From Acidobacteriota bacterium (GTDB taxonomy: Bacteria > Acidobacteriota > Terriglobia > UBA7540): a stretch of DNA of 64,000 nt. The position numbers and the translations under genes are program-made. Location of the stretch: assembly GCA_902812365.1 (NCBI GenBank), contig CADDZC010000003.1, positions 1 to 64,000 on the forward strand. The letters run 5' to 3'. The first letter of the stretch is position 1; every line of letters starts with the position of its first letter. Shown in pieces: positions 23,380 to 33,552 of the stretch. A model generated the notes under the pieces. It made no database searches. It was not told where the DNA came from and saw only the letters and a list, made by a program, of their open reading frames with translations.

Positions 23380-23503
23380 GTATGCTCCTTCCCAAGATGG
23401 AATGTCGCGCCCGTCCGCTAATCTTCCATGACCGTTCCATTAAGAAAAGCGCCACTCTGAATTCCGAGACCGGATGCCGGCGGTCCCGCACCGCCGGCCG
23501 AGG

Positions 23504-23548
23504 TCATGTCGGCGCGTCGACATGAATTGAAGCTTTACTTGAAGTCGG
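23504..23548. repeat. Palindromic element, copy 3 (best preserved)
   Basis: A 22-bp palindrome with a single mismatched pair spans 23504-23525 (core TGTCGGCGCGTCGACA). Eleven bases later comes the ACTTGAAGTC box at 23537-23546. The box overlaps the stop codon of glyS (23535-23537) and encodes its last residues DFK. Confidence 0.65.
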
Positions 23549-25787
23549 ATCGCCCGGCCCACCTCGGCGATCCTCCCGCCGCTCCGCCGCGGGCTTCCCC
23601 GGTGATCTCGGTCAGATCCGCTAAGCGGGTAAAGACGTCCTGGTTCAGACGGATGAGCAGGCGAAGACGGTTTCTTCGCACCGCGTCGTCTTCGGCCATC
23701 ACCAGCACGCGGTCAAAAAAACCATCGACCTGCGGCCGGATTCTGGCCATCTCCCGAAACGCTTCGGCATAGCGCTGGTGGCGGCCGAGCTCCTCCAGGC
23801 TCTGGAGGAGGCGGCGGTAGGCCGCGTACAGATCCCGTTCCGCCGGTTCGCGGAACCTGGCCGGATCGACCTCTTCCGGCCCGCCCTCGAGGTCTTCCGG
23901 GCGCGCCGATTTCGCCAGGATGTTTCGCGTGCGCTTGGCGGCGGCGGTGAGCGCCAAGAAATCTTCCGTGTCGCGAATCTGCTCAAGGGCTTGGGCCCGC
24001 GCCAAATCGGAAGAAGGGACGAAAGCGTCAAACTCGGCCTGGACCGCCGGGCTGAGAACAGCCCGCACCGTGTCGTACCGGAGCCCGGCGACCTCGCGAA
24101 AATAAAATTCCGCGCGCTCGCGCAGGAAGCTGTCCACGCGCGAGCCGAGGGCGCGGCCCGCCAGGCCGGAAAGAGTCTGCTGCGCGCACTCGACGGCTTG
24201 ATGCGCCGCCTTGCCGAGGCTCAATCCCACCAGACTTTCGACGGCCAGTTTGACGACGCCGTTTCCCGCCCGCCGCAGGCCGAACGGATCGCTTGAACCG
24301 GTGGGCTCGAGCCCGGCGGCGAATCCCGACACCACGCTATCGAGCTTGTCGGCCAAGGAAACCACCGCCCCTGCCAGGCAGCGCGGGCACCTCTCCTCGG
24401 CGGTCTGAGGTCGATAATGGTCATAGATGGCCTGCCACACGGCTTCCGGCTCGCCTTGTTCGGCGGCGTAGAGCCCGCCGACCACGCCCTGAAGCTCGGT
24501 GAACTCGCGGACCATCTGGGTCGTCAAGTCGCACTTGCACAACTGAGCGGCCCGCAGCACGTACAGCGTGTCTTGACGGGTCATTCTTCCCTGCTCTTCG
24601 AGTGTACGGCAAATTTCCCGGGCCAAACTGTCCAGGCGGCGCACTTTGTCCGCATAAGTACCTAGCTTCTCGTGGTACGTCACCCGCTCCAGCATGGGCA
24701 GCCGGTCGCGCAGGGGGATCTTCTGGTCGGCGTTCCAGAAGAACTCGGCGTCGGTAAAGCGGGCGGTCAGGACGCGCTCGTGGCCGCAGCGGATGATGCC
24801 TCGCGCGTCGTTCGCCACGTTGAGGACGGTGATGAACTTCGGCTGGAGCCGCCCGCTCGAATTTTCGACGGCGAAATACTTCTGATGATCGCGCATGACC
24901 GTGATCAGAATCTCGCGCGGCAGCTTGAGGAACTGCTCCTCAAACGCCCCCATGATGGCCACGGGCCACTCGGTGGAGTAAACAATCCAGTCTTCCAGGC
25001 CCGGGTCGGGAACGACCGTCCACCCCGTGCCTTCCAGCAACGCCTGAATATCCGCGCGAACCCGCGCCTGCCGTTTCGCCGGGTCAAACTCCACCCCCCT
25101 TTGCCGGAGTTTTCCCGCGTAGTCCTCGAAATGCGCCACCTCCACGGGGCCCGGGCCAAGCGTGCGGTGGCCGAACGTCAGCCGGCCCGACCGGACCCCG
25201 GCCACTTCGAGCGGGATTACCGAAGCCGCCTCCGCTGCGCCGAACAAGGCCAGAATCCAGCGGATCGGCCTCACCCATCGAGTTTTCGTTGCCTCCCAGT
25301 ACATGCTCTTGGGGAAGCTGAGGCGGGTGATGACGCGCGGCAACAGGCCGGCGAGAACGTCGAGCGCCGGGCGGCCGGGCACGGTCTTGCGGAGGGCGAG
25401 GTATTCGCCCTTCGGAGTCGTGAGGCGATAGAGATCGTCCACCCGAGCTTGGTTCTTGGCGGCGAAGCTGGCGGCGGCGCGGGTGGGCTGACCCTCACGG
25501 TCCAACGCGACGGCGACCGGCGGACCGATCGTCTCCTCCACCTGGTCCGGCTGGCGGTCGCGGAGGCCGGAAGCGCAGGCGACCAGGCGACGCGGCGTTG
25601 AAAAAGTTCGCATCGCCAAAGACTCCGAAGCCGGACCCGCCTCCAACCGCGCCTCCCGCAGCGCCGCCGCCAGTTGCTCTCCAAAGTCCTTTTGCGCCTG
25701 GGCGAGAAAGCGCGCCGGAATCTCTTCACAACCGATTTCAACCAGCAGGGTCCGCCCCGCCGCCTCTTTGTGCTGGCTGAGATTCAC
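23535..25787 (-). CDS. glyS: Glycyl-tRNA synthetase beta subunit
   Basis: Beta chain of the alpha2-beta2 bacterial GlyRS, providing tRNA binding. 750 aa; a normal bacterial GlyS is about 690-720. N terminus [19 protein letters not shown] is the family start; later motifs are [19 protein letters not shown] and [12 protein letters not shown]. The GTG start at 25787 overlaps the glyQ stop by 4 bp (GTGA), giving coupled synthesis of the two subunits. The last residues (SDFK) come from a dispersed palindromic element, so the extreme C terminus is probably not conserved. Confidence 0.96.
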   Translation of the reverse strand: MNLSQHKEAAGRTLLVEIGCEEIPARFLAQAQKDFGEQLAAALREARLEAGPASESLAMRTFSTPRRLVACASGLRDRQPDQVEETIGPPVAVALDREGQPTRAAASFAAKNQARVDDLYRLTTPKGEYLALRKTVPGRPALDVLAGLLPRVITRLSFPKSMYWEATKTRWVRPIRWILALFGAAEAASVIPLEVAGVRSGRLTFGHRTLGPGPVEVAHFEDYAGKLRQRGVEFDPAKRQARVRADIQALLEGTGWTVVPDPGLEDWIVYSTEWPVAIMGAFEEQFLKLPREILITVMRDHQKYFAVENSSGRLQPKFITVLNVANDARGIIRCGHERVLTARFTDAEFFWNADQKIPLRDRLPMLERVTYHEKLGTYADKVRRLDSLAREICRTLEEQGRMTRQDTLYVLRAAQLCKCDLTTQMVREFTELQGVVGGLYAAEQGEPEAVWQAIYDHYRPQTAEERCPRCLAGAVVSLADKLDSVVSGFAAGLEPTGSSDPFGLRRAGNGVVKLAVESLVGLSLGKAAHQAVECAQQTLSGLAGRALGSRVDSFLRERAEFYFREVAGLRYDTVRAVLSPAVQAEFDAFVPSSDLARAQALEQIRDTEDFLALTAAAKRTRNILAKSARPEDLEGGPEEVDPARFREPAERDLYAAYRRLLQSLEELGRHQRYAEAFREMARIRPQVDGFFDRVLVMAEDDAVRRNRLRLLIRLNQDVFTRLADLTEITGEARGGAAGGSPRWAGRSDFK

Positions 25788-26713
25788 GCCGGCTGCTCCT
25801 GCGCCGCCGGTGACAGTCGCTCGACGTAGATTTCAGCCACCTGGCATGCCACTTTGCGGATGCGAGCGATCAACGCGACCCGCTCCGTGACGCTGATGGC
25901 GCCTCGCGCGTCGAGGATGTTAAACAGGTGGGAGCACTTGAGGCACAGTTCGTACACCTTGCGGAGCGGGAAGCGGCGCTTTCCTTCCCCGCTCTTCTCC
26001 GCCCGGGCCGCTCCTATCAGCCGCAACGCCTCGCCTTCGTACAGATCCAGCACGCGGCGACAGGTCTCCGGGTCGGCGGCTTCGAAGTCATAAACCGACA
26101 ACTCGAACTCTTCCGATTTTCGCAGGTCGCCATAGGTCACGCGGTGGTTCCACTGGACTTGATAAACATCTTGAACATTCTGCAAGAAGGCGGCGATGCG
26201 CTCGAGACCGTAAGTCAACTCCACGCTGACCGGATCCAGGTCCAGGCCGCCGCATTGTTGGAAGTAAGTGAATTGCGTAATTTCCAGCCCGTCCAGCATC
26301 ACTTGCCATCCGATGCCCCAAGCGCCGAGCGTCGGGGCCTCCCAGTTATCTTCCTCAAACCGAATGTCGTGCTCGCCGAGATCGATTCCGAGCGCGCCCA
26401 AGCTCTCCAGGTACACATCCTGGATCTGGAAGGGCGGGGGCTTGAGGATGACCTGCATCTGGGTGTGCTTGAGCAAACGGTTGGGATTTTCGCCGTACCG
26501 GCCGTCGGCCGGGCGGCGCGAAGGCTGGACATAGGCCACGCTCCAGGGTTCGGGGCCGAGCACGCGCAGAAACGTCTCCGGGCACATCGTGCCGGCGCCG
26601 ACCTCCAAATCGTACGGGAGAGCGATCACGCACCCTTGGCGGGCCCAGTAGGCGGTCAGGCTCATCACCATGTCCTGAAACGTGAGGCCGGCTTGGTGAC
26701 TCGGTGCGATCAT
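25784..26713 (-). CDS. glyQ: Glycyl-tRNA synthetase alpha subunit
   Basis: Catalytic class II subunit that activates glycine. 309 aa. Diagnostic segments are [62 protein letters not shown] and [35 protein letters not shown]. Overlaps glyS by 4 bp and lies 75 bp downstream of recO. Very secure. Confidence 0.98.
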   Translation of the reverse strand: MIAPSHQAGLTFQDMVMSLTAYWARQGCVIALPYDLEVGAGTMCPETFLRVLGPEPWSVAYVQPSRRPADGRYGENPNRLLKHTQMQVILKPPPFQIQDVYLESLGALGIDLGEHDIRFEEDNWEAPTLGAWGIGWQVMLDGLEITQFTYFQQCGGLDLDPVSVELTYGLERIAAFLQNVQDVYQVQWNHRVTYGDLRKSEEFELSVYDFEAADPETCRRVLDLYEGEALRLIGAARAEKSGEGKRRFPLRKVYELCLKCSHLFNILDARGAISVTERVALIARIRKVACQVAEIYVERLSPAAQEQPA

Positions 26714-26788
26714 GTCGGCTAACTCAAGAGCACCGGGGCACGCCGTGCGCCGGCTGTCGCCCCATGGGTCCGTGAGGGCGAGCGGCTT

Positions 26789-27532
26789 TCACACACCGGC
26801 GTCGAGCAGCTCCCTGGTAATCAATTTTTTTTCCGCGTGCGCCTCAATCAAGTCCTCCAGAAACCGGCGGGCGGCGGCACAGACCGCTGCCGGCTTCGAG
26901 GTTCCCAGCCACTGCTCGGGCGTGACTCCCCGGGCGCTCTCCGCCAACTCCAGCGCCGACGCAGCCACCGCGCGCGGCGTGGTTGGAGTGCGGCAATCGG
27001 CGCAGCACAAACCTTCCGACGCTGGGCCATAGTAGCCGCCGTCGTCCAGCACCCGGCCACAGGCGGCGCAGCGAGTCAAGTCAGGCAGAAAGCCTTCGAG
27101 GCGTAGCAGCCAGTAATCAAAGTACAGCAGCGGAGCGCCCAACTCACCCGAACGCTTCATGGCGCGCAGCACGCCCAACAGCAACCGAAACGCCCGATCA
27201 TTGGCTTGGCGCTCGGGGAAAAAACGCTCCGCCACCTCGGCCACATACTGCGCCGCTACCTGCATGCGGTAGTCCTTCTGCATGTCGAAGAAGGATTCGA
27301 CCAGTTCGGTCGAGTTGATCCGCACCAAATCCCGGTTTTCGCGCTCATAAAACCACACGCGGATGTAACTCAGAGGTTCGAGCGTGCCGCCATAGCGGGT
27401 GCGAGCGCGCTGGGCGCCCGCGGCCGCAGCCCGCAACCGGCCGAACGGTCGCGTGAAGAGGGAAACGATCTTATCGGCCTCGCCCAGGCGGTAAGTCCTG
27501 AGCACGATCGCCTCACCTTCCCGCAGTGGCAT
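26789..27532 (-). CDS. recO: DNA repair protein RecO
   Basis: Recombination mediator that loads RecA with RecR and anneals strands. 247 aa. It has an N-terminal OB-fold (EAIVLRTYRLGEADKIVSLFTRPFGRLRAAAAGAQR), a helical middle with LLYFDYWLLRLEGFLPDL, and a zinc finger with CAAC and CCADC pairs (about 163-187). It precedes glyQ-glyS, a common genomic pairing. The 292 bp upstream to the P450 gene hold no ORF or motif that I can support. Confidence 0.93.
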   Translation of the reverse strand: MPLREGEAIVLRTYRLGEADKIVSLFTRPFGRLRAAAAGAQRARTRYGGTLEPLSYIRVWFYERENRDLVRINSTELVESFFDMQKDYRMQVAAQYVAEVAERFFPERQANDRAFRLLLGVLRAMKRSGELGAPLLYFDYWLLRLEGFLPDLTRCAACGRVLDDGGYYGPASEGLCCADCRTPTTPRAVAASALELAESARGVTPEQWLGTSKPAAVCAAARRFLEDLIEAHAEKKLITRELLDAGV

Positions 27533-27824
27533 GAGAACGAATCTCGCCGCACCGACAAAGACTCAAATTAGCACAGACGCGAAAGGTGCGGAAAGTGAAA
27601 TGTCAGGCCGAAGGAGCGCGGAGCTGGTGGCGGGCAGAATCGCCAAGCGGGCCGGTATCGCTCGCCGTGGCCTACCGACGTGGACAAGACGAGAAAGGGT
27701 GATTGACCCCGGCCGCTAGAAGCGAGCTGTTGGAGAGGGAAACCCGGGCAAACCTCCGGCGGCTACCGGCCCGCCGTCATCTCCGCGGTCAACCCCGCCA
27801 GCGGAATCGACCCGGAGGCAGCCT

Positions 27825-29195
27825 TCAGGCCGGCCCGGTACCAGCTCCGCGGGCGGCTGCCGGTTCTCGTTTGCGGATGACAACCTTGACCCCGTTCCGC
27901 GGCCGGAGCGTCAGCGAAGGGCTCAGCAGGACGGGGTGATCCGGCACCAGCTCCATCCGATACTGCTGGGCGATGGCCGCGAGCAATAATGGCACTTCCG
28001 CCTTCGCAAAACCATCGCCAATACAGAGGCGAGGTCCGGCGCCAAAGGGGAAGTAAGCGCAGCGGGGCAGCGTTTTCTGAAAATCCCCCTCCCAGCGTTC
28101 GGGGCGAAATTCATCCGGCCGCTCGAAATACCGGGGATCCCGATGCACCGCCCATTGGAACATAGCCACTGTGGAGCCGGCTGGAATCCGATAGCCGCCG
28201 ATCTCGCAGTCTTCGACGGCCTCCCGCACGACGGCGTAGGCGGGCGGGTAAAGTCGCAACGATTCCTTCATTACCATTTCGGTGTAAGGCAGGTTGGGCA
28301 GGTCTTCGAAGGTGGGGTGGCGACCTTCAAGTACTTTGTCGATTTCCTCCGTAAGTCTCTGCATGGCAGGAGGATGCTGAGCCAGCAGGTACCAGGTCCA
28401 CGTGAGCGCCAGGGCCGTCGTTTCATGTCCCGTAAAAAACAGGGTCATCATCTCGTCGCGCAGTTGCGAGGTCGTCATCTCCTGCCCCCCTTCGTCCCGG
28501 GCGTTGAGCAAGGCGGAGAGGATGTCGCCGCTATCCTGCCGGATGGCCTGCTTTCGCCGGATGATGGAATTCACCATCTCGTTCAATCGCCTAATGGCCC
28601 GGCGGTAGCGGAGGTTTCCCGGGGTCGGCAGCCATTCGGGGATCGCATAAAGGCCGAAGCGATCGTCAAACTGCTCGAAAAACACCTTGAGAGCCTCGCC
28701 GATCTCCCGGGTCTCTTCGGCGATGTCCTCGCCAAATAGCACCTGGGCGATGATCTCCATGGTCACGTTCATCATGTCAGCGTGGATATCGCGCACTTCG
28801 CCGTCCCGCCACGTCTCGAGCATACCGGCTACGCGCTTGGCCATGACCCGGCTATAGCGGGCGATCTGGCGATGATGAAAAGCGGGTTGCAACATCCGGC
28901 GCTGCTCGCGCCAGAAACTGCCGTCGCTGGTCAGAATCCCATGCCCGAATAGCGCCTTGCTCTCGCGCAAATACACCGACTTGACGAAGTTCTTCTGGTT
29001 CGTAATCAGTACCGACTCGATATATTCGGGGCGACTGATCACGTAGGCGGGAATATTGACCACTTTCACCCTGAAGATGTCACCGTACTCGCGCACCAGC
29101 CGGGTAAGATAATCCAGCTCGTACTTACGGATTTCTGGCAGGACACCGAGCAAAAAATGTCCCTTGGGACCAGGCGCCTCAGGCAACGCGGGCAT
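27825..29195 (-). CDS. Cytochrome P450 monooxygenase
   Basis: 456 aa heme-thiolate oxygenase. Landmarks are the I-helix oxygen-binding FFTGHETTALAL (in place of the usual AGxDTT), the K-helix ExxR in MKESLRLYPPAY, the PERF-like region FRPERWEG, and the heme loop FPFGAGPRLCIGDGFA with the proximal Cys. The N terminus PGPKGHFLLG is the proline-rich hinge; no clear membrane anchor precedes it. Similar bacterial enzymes often hydroxylate fatty acids or terpenes. No ferredoxin or reductase gene is adjacent, so redox partners must come from elsewhere. Substrate unknown. Confidence 0.93.
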   Translation of the reverse strand: MPALPEAPGPKGHFLLGVLPEIRKYELDYLTRLVREYGDIFRVKVVNIPAYVISRPEYIESVLITNQKNFVKSVYLRESKALFGHGILTSDGSFWREQRRMLQPAFHHRQIARYSRVMAKRVAGMLETWRDGEVRDIHADMMNVTMEIIAQVLFGEDIAEETREIGEALKVFFEQFDDRFGLYAIPEWLPTPGNLRYRRAIRRLNEMVNSIIRRKQAIRQDSGDILSALLNARDEGGQEMTTSQLRDEMMTLFFTGHETTALALTWTWYLLAQHPPAMQRLTEEIDKVLEGRHPTFEDLPNLPYTEMVMKESLRLYPPAYAVVREAVEDCEIGGYRIPAGSTVAMFQWAVHRDPRYFERPDEFRPERWEGDFQKTLPRCAYFPFGAGPRLCIGDGFAKAEVPLLLAAIAQQYRMELVPDHPVLLSPSLTLRPRNGVKVVIRKREPAAARGAGTGPA

Positions 29196-29622
29196 TCACG
29201 AGTCTCCTTTTGTCATTTTGTCATTGCTGTCGCCAAAAGCAAAAATTCTAGCACGAGCGATCAGAATCCCCAAAAACTTCCAGACGCCAGGCTACGGTTC
29301 TATGATGGGACGGCCGCCACAATGGTTTGACCGGCCCGTGGGGTAGCCCTCTTCAAATCCTCCTCGGTCAGCCCAAAAACCGAGCTTACGGGTTCAACGG
29401 TAATGGTTCTGGTCGGGAGATGTGGAAATTCTCCGTCGGGGTGTGGAAATCAGATTATGTTGACAACGGGCACCCCCCAGAAATGTTATCAGACGTGGCT
29501 GTGGAAACAAAGGGGCCTACATTCCCCCAACCCCGTAGAGCGCGTCTCCCGAGCAAATTTCCGTTGTTCGAAACGCAAGTCTGGCAGTAAAGTATCGGCC
29601 GTCTTTCTGATCGAGGGAGCGG
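29196..29622. other. 427-bp intergenic region with a probable promoter
   Basis: Divergent spacer between the P450 gene and the kinase gene. It holds the promoter listed separately at 29460-29489. The octamer TGTGGAAA occurs three times (near 29418, 29443 and 29502) around that promoter, a possible binding-site cluster. No ORF here is convincing. Confidence 0.5.
29460..29489 (+). promoter_or_regulatory. Probable sigma-70 promoter upstream of the PfkB-family kinase
   Basis: TTGACA (29460-29465), 18-bp spacer, TGTTAT (29484-29489). The transcript would have a leader of about 125 nt before the TTG start at 29623. TGTGGAAA repeats flank it. Confidence 0.45.
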
Positions 29623-30582
29623 TTGGCGAAAGTTAAAGCAAAACTTGATGTTGTCGGTCTGGGGTTGAACGCCACCGATACGGTGTTGCTGGTGCGCGAC
29701 TTCCCCGCCCTGGGCGGCAAGGAACGTGTTCTGTCCGTTTCGCGTCAGGCGGGCGGACAGATGACCACGGCCCTGGTCGCTTGCCAGCGGTTAGGATTGC
29801 GAGCCCGCTACATCGGCAAGGTGGGCGACGATGATGCCGGGCGATTTCAGCTCGCCAGCCTGCGCCGAGAGGGCCTCGATTTGCGCTATACCCAGGTGGC
29901 ACCCGACACTCCAAACCAGTTCGGTCACATCATCGTCGACCAGCGCACGGGCGAGCGGACGGTTTTTTGGGACCGTGATCCGCGGTTGGCCGTCCGAGCC
30001 TCCGAGGTGACGCCACCGGCGATCCGTGGAGCTCGGGTCCTGCATGTGGACGGCTGCGACGTCGAGGCCTGCGTTCGCGCTGCGCAGATCGCCCGCCGGG
30101 AAGGCGTGATTGTAGTCGCCGACCTGGATACGGTCTACAAGAAGGTCGAAACCCTCTTCCCGTATATTGATTACCTGATTGCCTCGGCAAATTTTCTGCC
30201 GGCGGTGACCGGCGAAGCTGATCCTTTTCGTGTGCTTGAGTACATCGCTCGCGAATACAAGATGAAAGCCCCCGGTATGACTCTCGGGCGCGATGGAGCG
30301 CTCCTGTACGCCCAAGGCCGCTTTCTCTATTCGCCCGGTTTCGTGGTGGAAACGGTCGATACAACGGGTGCCGGGGATGTATTTCACGGAGCCTTTATTT
30401 ACGGCTTGATCGCCGGCTGGCCGCTTGAGCGCATCTTGAATTTCTCAAATGCCATGGCGGGACTCAACTGCACCGCCTTCGGCGCGCGAGGCGGCATCAG
30501 CACCGAAGCCGAGGCGGAACGGCTGATGGCTACCGGAAAACGCCACGTCAATCCGGCCTACGGCCATCCGGGAGGACCCTAG
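29623..30582 (+). CDS. PfkB-family carbohydrate kinase
   Basis: 319 aa ribokinase-fold sugar or nucleoside kinase. The N-terminal GG motif region is GGQMTTALVACQRLGLRARYIGKVGDDDAGR. The C-terminal signature is DTTGAGDVFHGAFIYGL, with the catalytic Asp in GAGD. Start is a TTG with GAGGGAG just upstream. Substrate cannot be assigned; ribokinase, fructokinase and other sugar kinases share these motifs. The following dehydrogenase is 186 bp downstream on the same strand. Confidence 0.9.
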   Translation: MAKVKAKLDVVGLGLNATDTVLLVRDFPALGGKERVLSVSRQAGGQMTTALVACQRLGLRARYIGKVGDDDAGRFQLASLRREGLDLRYTQVAPDTPNQFGHIIVDQRTGERTVFWDRDPRLAVRASEVTPPAIRGARVLHVDGCDVEACVRAAQIARREGVIVVADLDTVYKKVETLFPYIDYLIASANFLPAVTGEADPFRVLEYIAREYKMKAPGMTLGRDGALLYAQGRFLYSPGFVVETVDTTGAGDVFHGAFIYGLIAGWPLERILNFSNAMAGLNCTAFGARGGISTEAEAERLMATGKRHVNPAYGHPGGP

Positions 30583-30768
30583 GGCCGTGTGCCGGGCCGG
30601 CGGTTTGGGCGCGATCGCAACACCGCAGACGGAACGATTCCCGGGGGAGACAACCTGGTTCACGGCGTGGAAGCGGTGATCGTCCGAGGGAACGGATGGC
30701 AGCGCACTTCAATGGCGCAGATGGTTTCGGGCTGTCTCTTTCTTCGAGAACGGATCATCTAAGGGCAT

Positions 30769-31557
30769 ATGGCCAACTCAGGCTGGGCGTTGATCACAGG
30801 AGCATCAAGCGGGATCGGGGAAGCTTTCGCTCGCCGGCTGGCGGCGCGAGGATGGAGCGTGGTTTTGGTGGCGCGATCTCACGAAAAGCTTGAAGCCTTG
30901 GCTCACGAGTTGATGCAGCGCCATCAAGTTAAGAGCCAGATTCTCAGCCGCGACCTGAGCATCGTGGGAGCGGCACAAGGCGTTGTCCAAGCCCTGGAAG
31001 AGCGTGGAATTGAAATCGAGTTGCTGGTCAACAACGCCGGCTTCGGGGCACGAGGCGAATTCTGGAAACTACCCCTCGATCGCCAGTCGGAGATGCTCCG
31101 CCTCAATATTCACGCCTTGATGGAACTCACCTACTTCCTGGTTCCGGCGATGATCGCAAAGCGACGAGGCGCGATCATCAATGTGTCGTCCACGGCCGGC
31201 TTCCAACCCGTTCCCTACACGACCGTATACGGCGCCAGCAAGGCGTTTGTCACGAGCTTCTCACTGGGCCTGGGAGAGGAGCTGGGCCGATACGGGGTCA
31301 AGGTGGTCACCTTGTGCCCCGGGGGCACCCAAACCAATTTCTTCGCCGCCAGCCAGTACGGCCAGAAGACGCTACCGGGCGGCCTGCAGCCCGCCGTGGA
31401 AGTGGTGGATGCCGCGCTCCGCAAGCTGGATCGAGGCGGGGGACTTGTCGTGCCCCGCTTCTTCAACAAGGCCAGCATCTTCGTCCAGCGGTTCATCCCC
31501 CGAAGCTGGGTGCTGAAGGTCTCGGCCGACCTGTTCCGGCCGCCCGACCTCCGCTAG
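30769..31557 (+). CDS. Short-chain dehydrogenase/reductase
   Basis: 262 aa classical SDR. The NAD(P)-binding TGASSGIG is at residues 10-17, followed by NNAGFG, the catalytic Ser in INVSSTAGFQ, and the YxxxK pair in VYGASKAF. The product matches the DltE/YqjQ-like subgroup that ends with a hydrophobic C-terminal segment (FFNKASIFVQRFIPRSWVLKVSADLF). Arg residues after the first strand favour NADPH. AAGG precedes ATG 30769. Substrate unknown. Confidence 0.9.
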   Translation: MANSGWALITGASSGIGEAFARRLAARGWSVVLVARSHEKLEALAHELMQRHQVKSQILSRDLSIVGAAQGVVQALEERGIEIELLVNNAGFGARGEFWKLPLDRQSEMLRLNIHALMELTYFLVPAMIAKRRGAIINVSSTAGFQPVPYTTVYGASKAFVTSFSLGLGEELGRYGVKVVTLCPGGTQTNFFAASQYGQKTLPGGLQPAVEVVDAALRKLDRGGGLVVPRFFNKASIFVQRFIPRSWVLKVSADLFRPPDLR

Positions 31558-31703
31558 CGGTCGAGGAGGCCATGGAACGCCACGGCGGGGAGGGTCTTCT
31601 GGCATCTCTCCCCAGCCCGCCAGCCTCTGCTATGATTAGGTGTACCTTCGATGCTGAGCCGCAACGGAGCGGGCGGCGCATCGAGGTGGGGGAACGCGAA
31701 AGC

Positions 31704-32105
31704 ATGGCCTCATGGAAACTTAGAGAGCTCGGTTCGATCAGCGCTCTGACAGCGGTTTTTTGGTTGCTGGCCAGCGCCCCGCCGGTTTGCAGTGGCGGCG
31801 TGTCCACCGTTGATTTGACCGTGATCGTCACCGACGCGGTCACGAACCAGCCCATCAATCAGGCCAAACTCACGTTGCAGTTCCGCGAACCGGGGGATGT
31901 ACGCCATTTCAAGCGCCCCAAGTGGGTCTCCTACAGCGCCAAGACCAACCCCCAGGGCCGCTATCGTTTCACCGACATTCCGGTCGGCACGGTGCACCTC
32001 ATTGTTACCGATCCTGATCATCAAACCTTCGGCAAAGACTTTTCGATTGACCAAGCTCATCCCGAGATCACCGTGAAGCTGAAGAAACCTCACCCGCTTC
32101 TGTAA
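31704..32105 (+). CDS. Small secreted carboxypeptidase-regulatory-like domain protein
   Basis: 133 aa. A signal peptide (about 1-30, ALTAVFWLLASAPPVCSG) precedes a single beta-sandwich domain: STVDLTVIVTDAVTNQPINQAKLTLQF...NPQGRYRFTDIPVGTVHLIVTDPDHQTFGKDF. This is the CarboxypepD_reg-like fold that also forms the N terminus of the large receptors in this window, here as a stand-alone exported protein. Start ATG 31704; ATG 31632 is in frame but would bury the signal peptide. Function unknown. Confidence 0.75.
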   Translation: MASWKLRELGSISALTAVFWLLASAPPVCSGGVSTVDLTVIVTDAVTNQPINQAKLTLQFREPGDVRHFKRPKWVSYSAKTNPQGRYRFTDIPVGTVHLIVTDPDHQTFGKDFSIDQAHPEITVKLKKPHPLL

Positions 32106-32293
32106 ATCCTTTCTGCAAGTTCATCCCTAACCAAGGCTTGGTCTCTCCATGGCGATCGGTTGCTTCAGGATGGTGCAAAGAGGACAAAGCCCTTGCGCTA
32201 TGCTTGCTTACCCTCATGAAAGGCTGCTTTTCCACAAGCTTTTCAACAGAACTGTTAAAAAGCCATGGCCGGCATGAGAAGGAACTCATCATC

Positions 32294-32368
32294 GCGGGAA
32301 TAACTCCCGCTATCTATTCGAGTCCCCTGTTGTCCAATTTTGATATGCGCGGCGCGGAGATGCCGCGC
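32294..32368. terminator. Possible bidirectional termination region (two hairpins)
   Basis: GCGGGA-ATAAC-TCCCGC at 32294-32310 and GCGCGGC-8 nt-GCCGCGC at 32347-32368 lie between the convergent genes ending at 32105 and 32380. Neither is followed by a clear T-tract, so intrinsic termination is uncertain. Confidence 0.4.
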
Positions 32369-32379
32369 GCTATAACGCC

Positions 32380-33336
32380 TTACCGGCTACGGCGGGGTGT
32401 CGCTTCCGCGCTCCGGCCAGCGTCGGCGGCTCCCGGCTGAGCCCCCAAGGACGGACCGCCGAAGTAGTTCGGATCCATCCAAACGCCCGCCTTGGCCTTC
32501 AAATCAGCCAGCACGGCTTCCATTTTGTCGTTCTGAAGCTTGGCCTCGATTTCCGGCGAAGCTTCCTTAAAATCGACCTGGCTGTGGCGCACCACCTGGA
32601 TCAGAAAGAGCGCCTGATTGTTCTCGATCGGATCGGAAACCTGACCGTCCTTGAGCGCGAAGATTTTATCCGCGAGCTCCGGGGCCATTTGTTGTCGCTT
32701 TACGGAGCGCGGGGTCGGATCGATGATGACGCTCTGATCGGCCTTGAACTGCTCGGCGAGCTTTTGGGCATCAACGCCGGAATTCAGCGCCTTGCGGATT
32801 TCGTCCGCCCGGCTGTGCGCCTGCTGCACATCCAGCCCCGGGGTGTTGGACCCTTGGGCCTTTTTGCGCACCGTAATCTGACGGATATCAACCTGCTGGA
32901 ACTCGGCCGCGTGCGCCGAGAAATACTGATTCACCTCCTGGGGCGTCACCTTCACCTTCCGCGCCAGGCTCTGGTACTCCTGCTGCGCCAGCGATTGCAT
33001 CCGCTCGAATGCCATCTGCCTCTGAAAGTCGGGGGATTGATCCAAATGATCGCTCTCCGCCTTTTCGGAAAGAACCAGCATCATGGCATAGCGGTCTCCC
33101 AAAGCCCGATTCCCCTGGGCAGCCAGCGCCTGTTGAGACTGGGCGGGCAGACTCTTAATCACAAACTCCAGGTCGCCGGCAGTCACCTGATGACCGCCGA
33201 CTTTTAACACGACCTTATCCGCCGGGGCCGAAGCAGACGGTGGCTGGGCTTTCTGTCCGCAGGCCGGCATGGCCAAGCACAGTCCGAGCACCGGTCCCGC
33301 GAGCCGAGCGGCGTGCTGCACTCGATGGTTCTTCAT
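32380..33336 (-). CDS. Parvulin/SurA-like peptidyl-prolyl isomerase lipoprotein
   Basis: 318 aa. Signal peptide with lipobox LAMPAC (about residues 21-26) marks a lipoprotein. A SurA-N-like helical region (about 40-150: VGGHQVTAGDLEFVIKSLPAQ...KVKVTPQEVNQYFSAHAAEF) precedes a parvulin-like domain (about 150-265: VDIRQITVRKK...FALKDGQVSDPIENNQALFLIQVV). Such proteins aid folding of outer-membrane or exported proteins. GGAGG lies 4 bp before ATG 33336. PPIase activity is inferred from family only. Confidence 0.82.
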   Translation of the reverse strand: MKNHRVQHAARLAGPVLGLCLAMPACGQKAQPPSASAPADKVVLKVGGHQVTAGDLEFVIKSLPAQSQQALAAQGNRALGDRYAMMLVLSEKAESDHLDQSPDFQRQMAFERMQSLAQQEYQSLARKVKVTPQEVNQYFSAHAAEFQQVDIRQITVRKKAQGSNTPGLDVQQAHSRADEIRKALNSGVDAQKLAEQFKADQSVIIDPTPRSVKRQQMAPELADKIFALKDGQVSDPIENNQALFLIQVVRHSQVDFKEASPEIEAKLQNDKMEAVLADLKAKAGVWMDPNYFGGPSLGAQPGAADAGRSAEATPRRSR

Positions 33337-33552
33337 TAATCCTCCCTAAAAGCTTTCGTTCTGCCCACACGATACTGTTTGATCCTATCATGCCGTCGCT
33401 TGAGCATCAGCCACAAATGACGCAGCCCCAACCGGGCAAGAATCCGCGGGCGACTGACAACCCGCCGCTCGGAGGTTGATCCGGACCTCGGGCGGCAGGG
33501 TGTGAGAGCTCCGCGATTTCGACCTGATCGCCGCCAAGGTCGGGACTTCAAC

